Source: Flavobacterium sp. M31R6 (GTDB lineage Bacteria; Bacteroidota; Bacteroidia; Flavobacteriales; Flavobacteriaceae). From it: a stretch of 64,000 nt of DNA. Made by a program: the position numbers and the translations under genes. Each line of letters starts with the position of its first letter. Position 1 is the stretch's first letter. Below, piece after piece: positions 27,327 through 35,957 of this stretch. Below the pieces are notes generated by a model, which saw nothing but the letters and a program-made list of their open reading frames with translations, made no database searches and was not told the DNA's origin. The stretch lies in assembly GCF_013284035.1 (NCBI RefSeq), contig NZ_CP054141.1, positions 434,001-498,000 of the forward strand. Reading direction: 5' to 3'.

Positions 27327-28088
27327 TTATTTTTTGGACAGTTTGGATAGCAATCTTAAAAATTCAATATACAACCACACAAGCGTTATCATTAAACCCA
27401 TTGCTCCGTACCATTCCATGAATTTTGGCATTTTTTGCTCAACTCCTTTTTCTATTCTGTCAAAATCCAAGAACAAGTTTAATGCTGCAATTACAATCAC
27501 AAATACACTAATTCCAATACTCATCATAGAGTTTCCATAATGTACAGGCGTAAAACTAGTAAACATGGAGAACAACCAAGAAATTAAATAGTAAGTGGCA
27601 ATTGCACATGTCGCTGCAACAACAACCGATTTGAATTGTTCGGTTACTTTTACAATTTTGTATTTATACAAACCTAGACAAACAGCAAAAGTGACAAAAG
27701 TAGCTCCAACTGCCTGTGTTACAATTCCTGGGTACTGAACTTCAAAAATAGCTGAAACTCCACCGATGAACAATCCTTCAAAAAGGGCATAACCCGGCGC
27801 TAAATAAGGAGAATATTGAGGTTTGAATGCTGAGATTACAACTAAAATCAATCCAACTATAGCGCCTCCAAATGCAGGAACTATTGGATTCAGACCATTA
27901 AAAGTGGCCCACCAAATTACCGTTGCGGAAGCAATAAGCAATAAAAAAAGAATTAAACTTCTATTGATGGTTCCCGCCAAAGTCATGTCTTGATTCTCAT
28001 CAATAACAGTGGCCTGATGCACGTCGTCTTTTCTTGAAACAGCAGTTGAAAATGTTTTGTTGTTTAAAAAAGGATTATTCGAATTCAT
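27327..28088 (-). CDS. Bax inhibitor-1/YccA family membrane protein
   Basis: Integral inner-membrane protein of 253 aa with about seven hydrophobic helices, a cytoplasmic N-terminal tail of about 50 residues, and the YccA-like blocks YSPYLAPGYALFEGLFIGG and FDRIEKG. The family includes pH-sensitive calcium leak channels, but the function here is unproven. The start at 28086-28088 (MNSNNPFLNNK) is the first ATG; a longer reading would use TTG and overlap no better signal. Confidence 0.92.
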   Translation of the reverse strand: MNSNNPFLNNKTFSTAVSRKDDVHQATVIDENQDMTLAGTINRSLILFLLLIASATVIWWATFNGLNPIVPAFGGAIVGLILVVISAFKPQYSPYLAPGYALFEGLFIGGVSAIFEVQYPGIVTQAVGATFVTFAVCLGLYKYKIVKVTEQFKSVVVAATCAIATYYLISWLFSMFTSFTPVHYGNSMMSIGISVFVIVIAALNLFLDFDRIEKGVEQKMPKFMEWYGAMGLMITLVWLYIEFLRLLSKLSKK

Positions 28089-28110
28089 AGTTTTCAAATT
28101 TAAGTTTTAT

Positions 28111-28118
28111 CAAATATA
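28111..28118 (-). promoter_or_regulatory. -7 box of Bax-inhibitor-like gene
   Basis: The minus strand reads TATATTTG, matching TAnnTTTG, 23 bases before the ATG. Confidence 0.55.
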
Positions 28119-28165
28119 ATTTATATTTTTTAGAAGAATGTTTAAATTTTATTAATTTATTTCTG

Positions 28166-29647
28166 CTATTTTCCCGCTAGCCAGGACCTCGGGTTAGTGT
28201 AGGTTGTATTTTGGGTGATCGCAAATTTCAATATTGTTTTCCCATCGCCATTGGTTTTTATTTTCCCTAAACTTTGTCTTATGCTCACATTGTCTCCTTT
28301 ACTTACATTAACCGAACTCAAGTTTTGATATATGGTAAAAAAATCACCATGTTGGAGCATCACCAATTTATTCACGGGGGAAATAATAATAACGCTCGTA
28401 ACTACCCCAGAAAAAACGGCTCTGGCACTGGAACCGGAATCGGTGGTGAATTCCAATCCGCTGTTGTGGATTTGAAGTTCTTTATACACCGGATGGAATT
28501 GATCACCATAACCCAAAGAGATAAATCCTCTTTCGACTGGCCAAGGCAATTTTCCTTTATTCGCTTTAAAATTATCCGAATCCACTTTGTCTTTAGGAGA
28601 TAAATCCATTTTTGTGGTTGAAACAGCTACAGCTTGTTGAGTGACTGATGTTTCCTTCGAAACGACTGGCACTTCCTGAGCAATGGCTTTTTCAACTTCC
28701 TTCGGAATCGGAATTGGCTTTGGTTTTGGTTTCGAATTGGCTTTTGCTTGCGCTGCAGCTAATGCATTGGCTTTCTCGATTTCCTTTTTCTTTTCTATTG
28801 CTTTGGCTTTTTCTAAGGCAATAGCTTTAGCGGCTGCTTGGGCTTTAGCTTTTGCTATTGCATCGGCTTTAGCTTTTTCTTTCGCTAGTTTTTCCGCTTT
28901 TTCCCTAGCTGCTTTTCTATTGGCTTCAGCGATGGCCTCGCGAATTAATTTATCGATTTTTCTGTCTATCGTTTTAGCCTCTTGTTGCTTTTTCTTTATT
29001 TCGGCAATAATTTTCTTTTTGTCTTTCTTTAAAGACTCCACCAGTTTTAATTGTTCCTGCTTTTCTTTTTCCAAAGACAACCGTTCTTTATCATTTTCGG
29101 CTATGAGTTGTTCTTTGGCACTTTTTTGAACATCCAATTTGGCATTAAAAGTATAAAGCACATTCGTTTTGGATTTTATTTCTTGTCCTTGCATGTGTCT
29201 ATAGTTTGTATATTGTTTCATATACTGAGCCCTTTTATAAGCTTGTAAAAAACTTTCTGATGACAACAAAAACATAGCACGACTTTCTTCGGAACGGCTT
29301 TTATAGGATTGAACAATCATTTTGGCATAATCCTCTTTGAGCAATTGTAGTTCCTTTTCCAATTTTGCAATTTGCGCTTGATTGGCAACTATCGAATTTC
29401 CTAGAAGCGATGTTTGTTTTTCGGTAGTAGCAATCAATTCTTCCTTAAGTTTAATTTTGTTGCTTTGTAAGACAATCGCTTTGGTCGCCGTTGTTTCTTT
29501 CTTCTTTACCGTTTGAAGTTTGGTTTCGTTTTCTAGAATCTCCTTTTGAATTTTAGCTTTACGCTCTTCTAATTTTTTTTGATTGTCTTGACTCCAAGTC
29601 AGAGTTGTTGTTATTAGAAAAATAAAACTTAGAAAATATTTTAACAT
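28166..29647 (-). CDS. EnvC-like murein hydrolase activator, degenerate LytM domain (493 aa)
   Basis: Periplasmic coiled-coil protein with a C-terminal LytM/M23-fold domain, like EnvC, which activates cell-wall amidases during division. Layout: signal peptide (1-19), coiled coil (about 20-240), Lys/Ala-rich repetitive linker (about 240-330), M23 fold (about 365-493). Zinc ligands appear lost: the HxGxD-type site reads HNSGLE and the HxH-type site reads LKF, so an activator role rather than an enzyme is likely. The 417-frame neighbour downstream in coordinates (29749-30981) is a paralog lacking the Ala/Lys linker. It has its own -7 box. Confidence 0.88.
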   Translation of the reverse strand: MLKYFLSFIFLITTTLTWSQDNQKKLEERKAKIQKEILENETKLQTVKKKETTATKAIVLQSNKIKLKEELIATTEKQTSLLGNSIVANQAQIAKLEKELQLLKEDYAKMIVQSYKSRSEESRAMFLLSSESFLQAYKRAQYMKQYTNYRHMQGQEIKSKTNVLYTFNAKLDVQKSAKEQLIAENDKERLSLEKEKQEQLKLVESLKKDKKKIIAEIKKKQQEAKTIDRKIDKLIREAIAEANRKAAREKAEKLAKEKAKADAIAKAKAQAAAKAIALEKAKAIEKKKEIEKANALAAAQAKANSKPKPKPIPIPKEVEKAIAQEVPVVSKETSVTQQAVAVSTTKMDLSPKDKVDSDNFKANKGKLPWPVERGFISLGYGDQFHPVYKELQIHNSGLEFTTDSGSSARAVFSGVVTSVIIISPVNKLVMLQHGDFFTIYQNLSSVNVSKGDNVSIRQSLGKIKTNGDGKTILKFAITQNTTYTNPRSWLAGK

Positions 29648-29665
29648 CGCAAATTATATAAGGTG

Positions 29666-29673
29666 CAAACTTA
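29666..29673 (-). promoter_or_regulatory. -7 box of EnvC-like gene
   Basis: The minus strand reads TAAGTTTG, matching TAnnTTTG, 19 bases before the ATG. Confidence 0.55.
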
Positions 29674-29688
29674 ATGAATGATTTTATT

Positions 29689-29735
29689 AAAAAGCAGCAC
29701 TAATTTATTTTTGCAAATAAACTGGTGCTGCTTTT
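29689..29735 (-). terminator. Terminator between the two EnvC-like genes
   Basis: The arms AAAAGCAGCAC and GTGCTGCTTTT pair, with a second nested stem TTTATTT/AAATAAA. A/T runs flank it. Confidence 0.8.
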
Positions 29736-29748
29736 GCTCTTACAAAAA

Positions 29749-30981
29749 CTACATATTGTACAACCAAGATGCAGGGTTGTTGTAGGTTGTGTTTTGTGAA
29801 ATAGTGAACTTCAAGATTGTTTTTCCTTCGCTATTGGTTCTTATTTTTCCCAAACTTTGTTTGATATTTACTTTCTCTCCTTTGCTCACAAAAACAGAAC
29901 TTAAATTTTGATATACCGTGAAGCAATCTCCATGCTGAATCATTACCGCTTTATTCACTGGAGACAAAACGATAACACTAGTTACTTCTCCGCCAAAAAC
30001 GGCTCTTGCATTTGCACCTTGTTCCGTGGTAATTTCCACTCCGCTATTATGAATCACAAGACTTGGATAAACTGGGTGTGGTTGATCTCCAAATGGAAGT
30101 GACACGAAACCTTTTTCAACTGGCCAAGGTAATTTTCCTCTATTAGCCCTAAAATTATCTGCCAGTATTTTGGATTCGGCCGTTAACACAATTTTTGAAG
30201 AAGTGTAGGCTGCTACAGGAGCATTTGGGTTTTCGCTCGCTGCTTTTCTATTGGCCGCGGCAATGGCTTCCCGAATTAAACGATCGATTTGACGGTCGAT
30301 AGCTCGCGATTCCTGTTGCTTTCTTTTAATTTCCGCGGTGATTTTTTTCTTGTCTTTTTTGATTGAATTCACCAACTTCAGCTGTTCTCTCTTTTCTTTT
30401 TCAAGAGACAATTTTTCTTTGGTGTTTTCAACTAACAATTTCTTTTTGGCTGCTTTTTGAATATTCAATCTTTCATTGTAACCCAAAAGTTCATTGGTTT
30501 TCGATTTGATTTCCTCCCCTTGCATTTTTCTGTAACTCGTATATTGTTTCATATACTGAGCCCTTTTGTAAGCCTGTAAAAAATTCTCAGATGACAGTAA
30601 AAACATGGCTCTACTTTGCTCTGATCTGCTTTTATATGATTTCACAATCATTTTAGCATAGTCTTCTTTAAGAATAGCCAGCTCCCTATTCAACTTGTTA
30701 ATTTTCATTTGATTGATGTACATATCATTACTAAGAATCTTCGTTTGTTTCTCAGTAGTACGAATCAATTTTTCTTTCAATTTTATTTTATTGCTCTGCA
30801 AAATAATCACATTGACAGCCGACTTTTCTTTTTTCTTTACCGTCTGCAGTAACTTTTCATTATCCAAAATTTCTTGTTGAATTTCGGCTTTACGCTTTTC
30901 TAGTTTTTCTTGTTGCGATTCCTGTCCCCACATTACTGAGGTAGTGCATAACAAAAACAGGCCTAAGAGAAATTTTCGCAT
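29749..30981 (-). CDS. EnvC-like murein hydrolase activator, degenerate LytM domain, paralog (410 aa)
   Basis: Tandem paralog of the 28166-29647 gene, sharing long identical stretches in the coiled coil (e.g. KSYKSRSE, SRAMFLLSSE, FLQAYKRAQYMKQYT) and in the C-terminal fold. Signal peptide, then coiled coil (about 20-240) and an M23-fold domain (about 275-410). Here too the metal site is degenerate (HNSGVE; LKF), arguing against hydrolase activity. The start at 30979-30981 (MRKFLLGLF) is chosen because the longer reading begins with TTG inside the predicted promoter. It follows the DUF4292 gene by 23 bases. Confidence 0.88.
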   Translation of the reverse strand: MRKFLLGLFLLCTTSVMWGQESQQEKLEKRKAEIQQEILDNEKLLQTVKKKEKSAVNVIILQSNKIKLKEKLIRTTEKQTKILSNDMYINQMKINKLNRELAILKEDYAKMIVKSYKSRSEQSRAMFLLSSENFLQAYKRAQYMKQYTSYRKMQGEEIKSKTNELLGYNERLNIQKAAKKKLLVENTKEKLSLEKEKREQLKLVNSIKKDKKKITAEIKRKQQESRAIDRQIDRLIREAIAAANRKAASENPNAPVAAYTSSKIVLTAESKILADNFRANRGKLPWPVEKGFVSLPFGDQPHPVYPSLVIHNSGVEITTEQGANARAVFGGEVTSVIVLSPVNKAVMIQHGDCFTVYQNLSSVFVSKGEKVNIKQSLGKIRTNSEGKTILKFTISQNTTYNNPASWLYNM

Positions 30982-30999
30982 CTTACAATTATATTTGTT

Positions 31000-31007
31000 C
31001 AAATTTA
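31000..31007 (-). promoter_or_regulatory. -7 box of EnvC-like paralog
   Basis: The minus strand reads TAAATTTG, matching TAnnTTTG, 18 bases before the ATG. It overlaps the stop codon of the DUF4292 gene. Confidence 0.45.
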
Positions 31008-31808
31008 CTTAATTAAAATTCTTTTATAACCATTTGGAACACTATATGGAAAAGTAAGTTCTTCATTTATGGTTATAGTACTGTACCCCAAATTAATCTC
31101 TGTTTTGCCTTTTTCCTGTTCAGCATTAATGGCAATATCCGATGGAATTGGTGATTCATTATACATTTTATAATCCGAATAAGACACCTCTATCTTTCTG
31201 TTTTCAGATGACTGAGTAATCTCTTGCTTGTTTAATAGAAATTTATCTTTGTCTAAAAAGAAATATTTCTTGGTGTTCTCATTCAAAATATTTTCCAATC
31301 GATATGTCTGATCAACTAACGTATCTTTGTAGTTCCCTTTGGTTAAATCATCTATTGCTTGTCCAACCAAGATATTTTGCACTTTATTAAAATCCAAATC
31401 CGTTCCTAGCCATTTGCTCAATGTACTAAAATCACCTTCGAAATAACTGGCATTAAGCTTTTCATAATAACTTACTGAAGTTGGAGTTATTAAGGCTTTG
31501 GCCATAGTAATCCCTAGAAAACGAATGCTTACCAAAATTTGTTCGTTCTTTTTAATCTTAATTTCGGCAGTTAAATTTTGAGTTTGCTTATCGTCGCTAT
31601 ATTTTACATTGGATTTTATGTATAATGTGTTAAAATCGTTTTTGTTGGCATAGTAATTTTTTATAATCCGCTCTGCTGTCATGCGATTCGTATCTGTACT
31701 TTTACTCTCATTCACCACTTTTGCCTTTGCCTTACAGGACACCAACGTAAGCGAACTACCTACGCAAACCATAAAAACAAAAAGTACTCTTACTAGAAAT
31801 CGATTCAT
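31005..31808 (-). CDS. DUF4292 family lipoprotein (267 aa)
   Basis: Lipoprotein with lipobox TLVSC (Cys25). The DUF4292 domain resembles LolA/LolB-like lipoprotein carriers in overall make-up (SNVKYSDDKQTQNLTAEIKI, SVRFLGITMAKALITP), so a role in envelope lipid or lipoprotein handling is possible. Its start overlaps the TPR gene stop by one base (TAATG), indicating coupled translation. Function not proven. Confidence 0.87.
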   Translation of the reverse strand: MNRFLVRVLFVFMVCVGSSLTLVSCKAKAKVVNESKSTDTNRMTAERIIKNYYANKNDFNTLYIKSNVKYSDDKQTQNLTAEIKIKKNEQILVSIRFLGITMAKALITPTSVSYYEKLNASYFEGDFSTLSKWLGTDLDFNKVQNILVGQAIDDLTKGNYKDTLVDQTYRLENILNENTKKYFFLDKDKFLLNKQEITQSSENRKIEVSYSDYKMYNESPIPSDIAINAEQEKGKTEINLGYSTITINEELTFPYSVPNGYKRILIK

Positions 31809-33160
31809 TATTTTTTTTCTTTTAATAATTGATTGGCTTTATTGAAATATAATTCCTTTTTGGTTGCATCGCCTAAACCATTATAGGCTTCTCCGAGTTG
31901 AATATTGAAATTGATTTCTAAATTTTTATTTTCCACAACATAATCTAAACCCATTTCAAGAATGTCTTTGGCTTTCTTGAACAACTGCAATTGATTATTG
32001 GCCATTCCAGCATAATAATAAAACTGTGGTTCTGCAGGATAAGTATCAATCATTGCCATGGATTTTTTGACTACGGGTTCAAATTGTTTGAGTTCGGTAT
32101 TGGCTTGAAGCCAAAGCAAATTGGTCTCCAAGTCAACTTCTGAACTATTTTTCTGTGATAGGTCATAATATTTAATTGCCTTTTCCCATTGTTTTTTATT
32201 GTGATAAAACTTGCCTATTTCTTTGGCTACATTTACGGATGGATCATTTTTAAAATATCCGATTGCATTATCCAAATCAGGCACAAATTGTGGATTTACA
32301 TTGGCGAAAAGCAAAAACTCGTTCAGAATTCGGTGCTTTATTTTAGAATCAATTTTAGAACTTGCCAAAACCATATTCATTGATTTTACTGCATTGGCAC
32401 CATCGTTATTATCGAGATAATTTTTGAATAAACTCACTTGAGCCCAAACCGATTCTGGAATTTCTTTTTCTAACTTCTTGGCAACTTCCTGTACTTTATC
32501 TTCATCATTATTGTTTGAATATAAAAATATCAAAGCAATATAATTGGATTCTTCTTTCGGATTTTTCTCAATTTGCTCTTTTAAATTATCGATCTCCGAA
32601 TTTTGATATTTCCCTTCAGACAAGATTTCCATTTTATACATTTCCCTTCTCTCTGTCTTCCCTACCTTTTCGTTCAACTCATTAATTAACGCCAAAGCCT
32701 TGTCGTGCTGTTTGGTTACCATATAAAGCGAAACCAAATCTTCTTTGTATTCTGCATCGAAAGGGACTATTTTATTGACAAAGATTATGGCTTGATTGAA
32801 ATCTTTGGTTTCATAACACACATCGTATAAACCTACCCAAAACCATTTATTGTTGGGGTCTATTTGAGCGGCGTGCTCATAAGAGGAATAAGCATTCTTG
32901 TAATCTTTGGAATATTGGTAATTCTTCCCCATTTCGAAATAAATGGTCGCATCATTGGGTTTCAATTTTAAACATTGCTCCAATGCGACCAATGATTTAT
33001 CATAATTTTCGATACTTTTTTGAAAAATGGATTCATAGAAAAAATCTTGAAATTTGTCACTTTCCACTTTAATTTCCTCAGGTTCCGTTTGTGCCAATAC
33101 CGTAACAGTATTGCTTAGCAAAACAGAAAAAGCGAATATGAAAGTCCATTTTTTTTTCAT
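31808..33160 (-). CDS. Exported tetratricopeptide-repeat protein (450 aa)
   Basis: Signal peptide (MKKKWTFIFAF to VLAQ), then at least eight TPR-like helical pairs, e.g. EQCLKLKPNDATIYFEMGKN and YYYAGMANNQLQLFKKAKDI. Probably a periplasmic scaffold for an envelope complex; no enzyme motif is seen. The start at 33158-33160 is preferred because it directly begins the signal peptide; a longer reading adds 17 residues unlike an export signal. Translationally coupled to DUF4292 downstream. Confidence 0.87.
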   Translation of the reverse strand: MKKKWTFIFAFSVLLSNTVTVLAQTEPEEIKVESDKFQDFFYESIFQKSIENYDKSLVALEQCLKLKPNDATIYFEMGKNYQYSKDYKNAYSSYEHAAQIDPNNKWFWVGLYDVCYETKDFNQAIIFVNKIVPFDAEYKEDLVSLYMVTKQHDKALALINELNEKVGKTERREMYKMEILSEGKYQNSEIDNLKEQIEKNPKEESNYIALIFLYSNNNDEDKVQEVAKKLEKEIPESVWAQVSLFKNYLDNNDGANAVKSMNMVLASSKIDSKIKHRILNEFLLFANVNPQFVPDLDNAIGYFKNDPSVNVAKEIGKFYHNKKQWEKAIKYYDLSQKNSSEVDLETNLLWLQANTELKQFEPVVKKSMAMIDTYPAEPQFYYYAGMANNQLQLFKKAKDILEMGLDYVVENKNLEINFNIQLGEAYNGLGDATKKELYFNKANQLLKEKK

Positions 33161-33231
33161 TGAAAAAGAATTCTTTGAGAACAAAATCAACAGTATTGTT
33201 CTCCTTTGCAAAATAAATTAAAAAAACAACA

Positions 33232-33265
33232 AAGCAGCATAATAAAAACTTAAATAATGCTGCTT
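33232..33265 (-). terminator. Terminator of sugar nucleotidyltransferase gene
   Basis: The arms AAGCAGCAT and ATGCTGCTT flank an AT-rich loop; on the minus strand a T-rich stretch follows. Confidence 0.65.
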
Positions 33266-33290
33266 GATATTTTTAAATATATGCTCTAAA

Positions 33291-34301
33291 TTATTCTAAA
33301 ACCGAATAATCGCCAATGCTTACATTCGTAAATTTTCCATCAAAACTAGCATGATTTCCAATCATTGCATTGTCTAAATTGGCATTTTTTATATGTGAAT
33401 GTGTTTGTACCAAACTGTTTTGTATTGTACTATTTTGTACATGACAGGCATCACCCAATGATACATTTGGACCAACTGTAGCGTTGATTAGAATCACATT
33501 CTCCCCAATATAACAAGGTGGAATAATGGTCGAATTTTCTAACTTAACTGATGGATCCACCAAATTAATTCCATCGCTGTGCAGAAATCCTAACATTCTG
33601 GAATTTGTTTCTACGGTAACATCTTTGTTTCCGCAATCCATCCACTCATCTACTTTTCCTGGAACAAATTTCATGCCTTTGGCCATCATTTGTTTTATTC
33701 CGTCATTAATTTGATATTCTCCTCCGTGAATAATGTTATTATCCAAGACTAGTTGAAGTTCATTTTTTAAAACGGCAATGTCTTTAAAATAGTAAATTCC
33801 GATAACGGCAAGATCCGAAACAAATTCTTTTGGCTTTTCAACCAATTCAATTATTTCATTTATCTCATTCAAGTTTACCACACCAAAAGCTTCTGGCTGA
33901 TCCACTTGTTTTACCCAAATAACGCTGTCGGCATCTTTATCCAAGTCAAAATTAGCCCGAATTAGAGTATCGGCATAAGCGATAACTGCCGGTCCGCTCA
34001 AAGAATCTTTGGCACACATAATGGCGTGTCCCGTTCCAAGTGCCTCATTTTGATAATAAATAGTCCCTTTGGCTCCCAACTTTTGGGCAATTCCAATTAA
34101 GTCTTCTTCTACTTTTTTTCCAAAACTTTCATGAATGATGAAAGCAATTTCTTCAATATCCTGATTTAAAACACCAGCAATATCTTCGACCAGACGGTGT
34201 ACAATAGGTTTTCCGGCAACTGGGATTAAAGGTTTAGGGATGGTTAATGTATGTGGGCGAAGGCGTGATCCACGTCCTGCCATTGGTACTATTATTTTCA
34301 T
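33291..34301 (-). CDS. Sugar-phosphate nucleotidyltransferase with left-handed beta-helix tail (336 aa)
   Basis: Makes an NDP-sugar from sugar-1-phosphate and NTP for envelope polysaccharides. The N-terminal motif VPMAGRGSRLRPHTLTIPKP (about residues 4-23) is the nucleotide-binding signature, and the metal/sugar region (AYADTLI) follows. Residues from about 250 on are hexapeptide repeats (IIPPCYIGENV, GPNVSLGDACHV) forming a beta-helix, as in GlmU or some mannose-1-phosphate guanylyltransferases. The exact sugar and nucleotide cannot be told. Confidence 0.9.
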   Translation of the reverse strand: MKIIVPMAGRGSRLRPHTLTIPKPLIPVAGKPIVHRLVEDIAGVLNQDIEEIAFIIHESFGKKVEEDLIGIAQKLGAKGTIYYQNEALGTGHAIMCAKDSLSGPAVIAYADTLIRANFDLDKDADSVIWVKQVDQPEAFGVVNLNEINEIIELVEKPKEFVSDLAVIGIYYFKDIAVLKNELQLVLDNNIIHGGEYQINDGIKQMMAKGMKFVPGKVDEWMDCGNKDVTVETNSRMLGFLHSDGINLVDPSVKLENSTIIPPCYIGENVILINATVGPNVSLGDACHVQNSTIQNSLVQTHSHIKNANLDNAMIGNHASFDGKFTNVSIGDYSVLE

Positions 34302-34344
34302 ATGGTTGGTTATTTTAAATCAAAAATTATTGAAACTAATATTC

Positions 34345-35289
34345 TTATTCTATCTGAATATTGTATTTTTTTGCTACTTTATTAAATAAATCAATTTGGT
34401 TTTTCTCTTTTAAAAAATTATAATAATTTCCGATCAATGTTTCTGAATCGTGAATATATGGTGAATTTGTATTCTTGTAAATTATATAAGCTTGAAACAT
34501 ATAATCCAATCCATTTTCATAATCTTGATTTGAAAAAAAGGCACTTCCTGCTCCATAATAGCCTTCAGCGTCCTCAGGACTGTTTTTTATAATCTTCAAA
34601 TACGTTTCAGAAGCTGATTTATAATCTTTTAAATAATCATAAGCCACTGCCATATTCTGTAATGGCATAGTTCCTTTTGGATCTGCTTCCAAAGATTTTT
34701 TATAACATTTTATAGCTTCCTCATATCGGTTTAACTTTCTATAACATAATCCCATATTATCCCAAGCAAAAGCAAAATCCGGATCGCTTTTGACTGCTTT
34801 ATTATATTGAACTATTGCCAAATCATATTGCTCATTTAAATCATATTTCTGTCCTTCATGGTAATATTCTTTTGCTTTTTTCTTATTTGAAATAGAATTT
34901 TCAGATTCCTTGTCATTTGACATCATTAATTCTTTCACATTCGGACAGTCTAGGAACAATTTTTTTTGAATTTTATCAAAATCCTTGTCAGCAATAATTT
35001 CTAAATTTTTTCCACTAACATAAGTGGTATCCTTTTTATTCCATTTTAAAGTATCCATCATTTTGGATAGATCTTTAATAAGTTTTTCACTTTGAGAATT
35101 CATTATACTCTGAGTGATACAGCTATTAATAGAGTCTATTTTACTCGCTTTTTCAATATTGTATTTTATTTTTTTTATACAACTACAAGATTCGTCAAGT
35201 ATTTTTTTATCAATTGAATCTTGCGCATAGTTAAAATTAAAGCTGGATAGTACAACTAAAAATAAAATTCCATTGAAGATTTTTTTCAT
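34345..35289 (-). CDS. Exported TPR protein with Cys-rich N-terminal segment (314 aa)
   Basis: Signal peptide ending NYAQ, an N-terminal helical region with three Cys (ESCSCIKK and NSCIT), then TPR repeats from about residue 140 (YHEGQKYDLNEQYDLAIVQY; AFAWDNMGLCYRKLNRYEEA; MPLQNMAVAYDYLKDYKSA). Probably periplasmic scaffold. The CxC and later Cys may form disulfides. Lies between dut and the nucleotidyltransferase. Confidence 0.85.
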   Translation of the reverse strand: MKKIFNGILFLVVLSSFNFNYAQDSIDKKILDESCSCIKKIKYNIEKASKIDSINSCITQSIMNSQSEKLIKDLSKMMDTLKWNKKDTTYVSGKNLEIIADKDFDKIQKKLFLDCPNVKELMMSNDKESENSISNKKKAKEYYHEGQKYDLNEQYDLAIVQYNKAVKSDPDFAFAWDNMGLCYRKLNRYEEAIKCYKKSLEADPKGTMPLQNMAVAYDYLKDYKSASETYLKIIKNSPEDAEGYYGAGSAFFSNQDYENGLDYMFQAYIIYKNTNSPYIHDSETLIGNYYNFLKEKNQIDLFNKVAKKYNIQIE

Positions 35290-35358
35290 AAGCTGATAGC
35301 TGTTTGTTTATAATTTATACTAATTGATTTCTGAATACTACCTACTGACTCCTGCAAA

Positions 35359-35793
35359 CTACTTCACGCCCGTGCTTCCAAATCCACCTGCTCCTCTTGA
35401 AGTTTCCGTTAATTCCTGAACTTCAATCCACTCAGCTCGTTCGTGTTTGGCAATAATAAGTTGGGCAATTCGTTCCCCATTTTCGATAACAAATGGATCA
35501 TTGGATAAATTTACTAAAATTACTCCTATTTCGCCTCTATAATCGGCATCGACTGTTCCGGGAGCATTAAGAACGGTTACTCCGTTTTTGGCGGCCAATC
35601 CACTTCTTGGTCGCACTTGAGCCTCATAACCTATTGGCAATTCAATGAAAAGACCTGTTTTCACAATGGTTCTTTCTAAGGGTTGCAAGGTTATTGATTG
35701 TGTTAAATTTGCCCTTAAATCCATTCCTGCAGAGGCAATGGTTTCATAATTTGGCAACGCATGCCCTGATTTGTTGATGATGTTTATTGTCAT
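35359..35793 (-). CDS. dut: dUTP diphosphatase
   Basis: Hydrolyses dUTP to dUMP and pyrophosphate, keeping uracil out of DNA and feeding dTMP synthesis. All five trimeric dUTPase motifs are visible: [38 protein letters not shown] and the C-terminal [10 protein letters not shown]. Length of 144 aa is normal. Confidence 0.96.
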   Translation of the reverse strand: MTINIINKSGHALPNYETIASAGMDLRANLTQSITLQPLERTIVKTGLFIELPIGYEAQVRPRSGLAAKNGVTVLNAPGTVDADYRGEIGVILVNLSNDPFVIENGERIAQLIIAKHERAEWIEVQELTETSRGAGGFGSTGVK

Positions 35794-35833
35794 TATTTTT
35801 TAAATATAAAATGTATTTGAATACGGAATACCC

Positions 35834-35957
35834 TAGCCCCGATAGCAGTGGAAATCCTTTTCTTTTTTTCTTTAAAAAAGAAAAGATTACTTCACTTTGT
35901 TTTTATTTTAATAGGAGTTCAGTGAACTTCGTTTGCAACGAATAGCAGGAATAGCTC
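35834..35957 (+). repeat. Structured intergenic element, copy B
   Basis: Begins with TAGCCCCGATAG (35834-35845), the same as copy A at 27108. The hairpin that follows is completely different in sequence (CTTTTCTTTTTT paired with AAAAAAGAAAAG, about 35857-35885). A further palindrome (GTTCAGTGAAC) precedes the conserved 3' end GCAACGAATAGCAGGA at about 35935. It fills the gap between dut and the flippase gene. Confidence 0.65.

Noticed and set aside
28683..29129. 148-codon plus-strand frame rich in Ala, Phe and Ser opposite the EnvC-like gene
   Set aside because: It is the complement of the Lys/Ala-rich linker; its composition follows from the repeated codons of the real gene.
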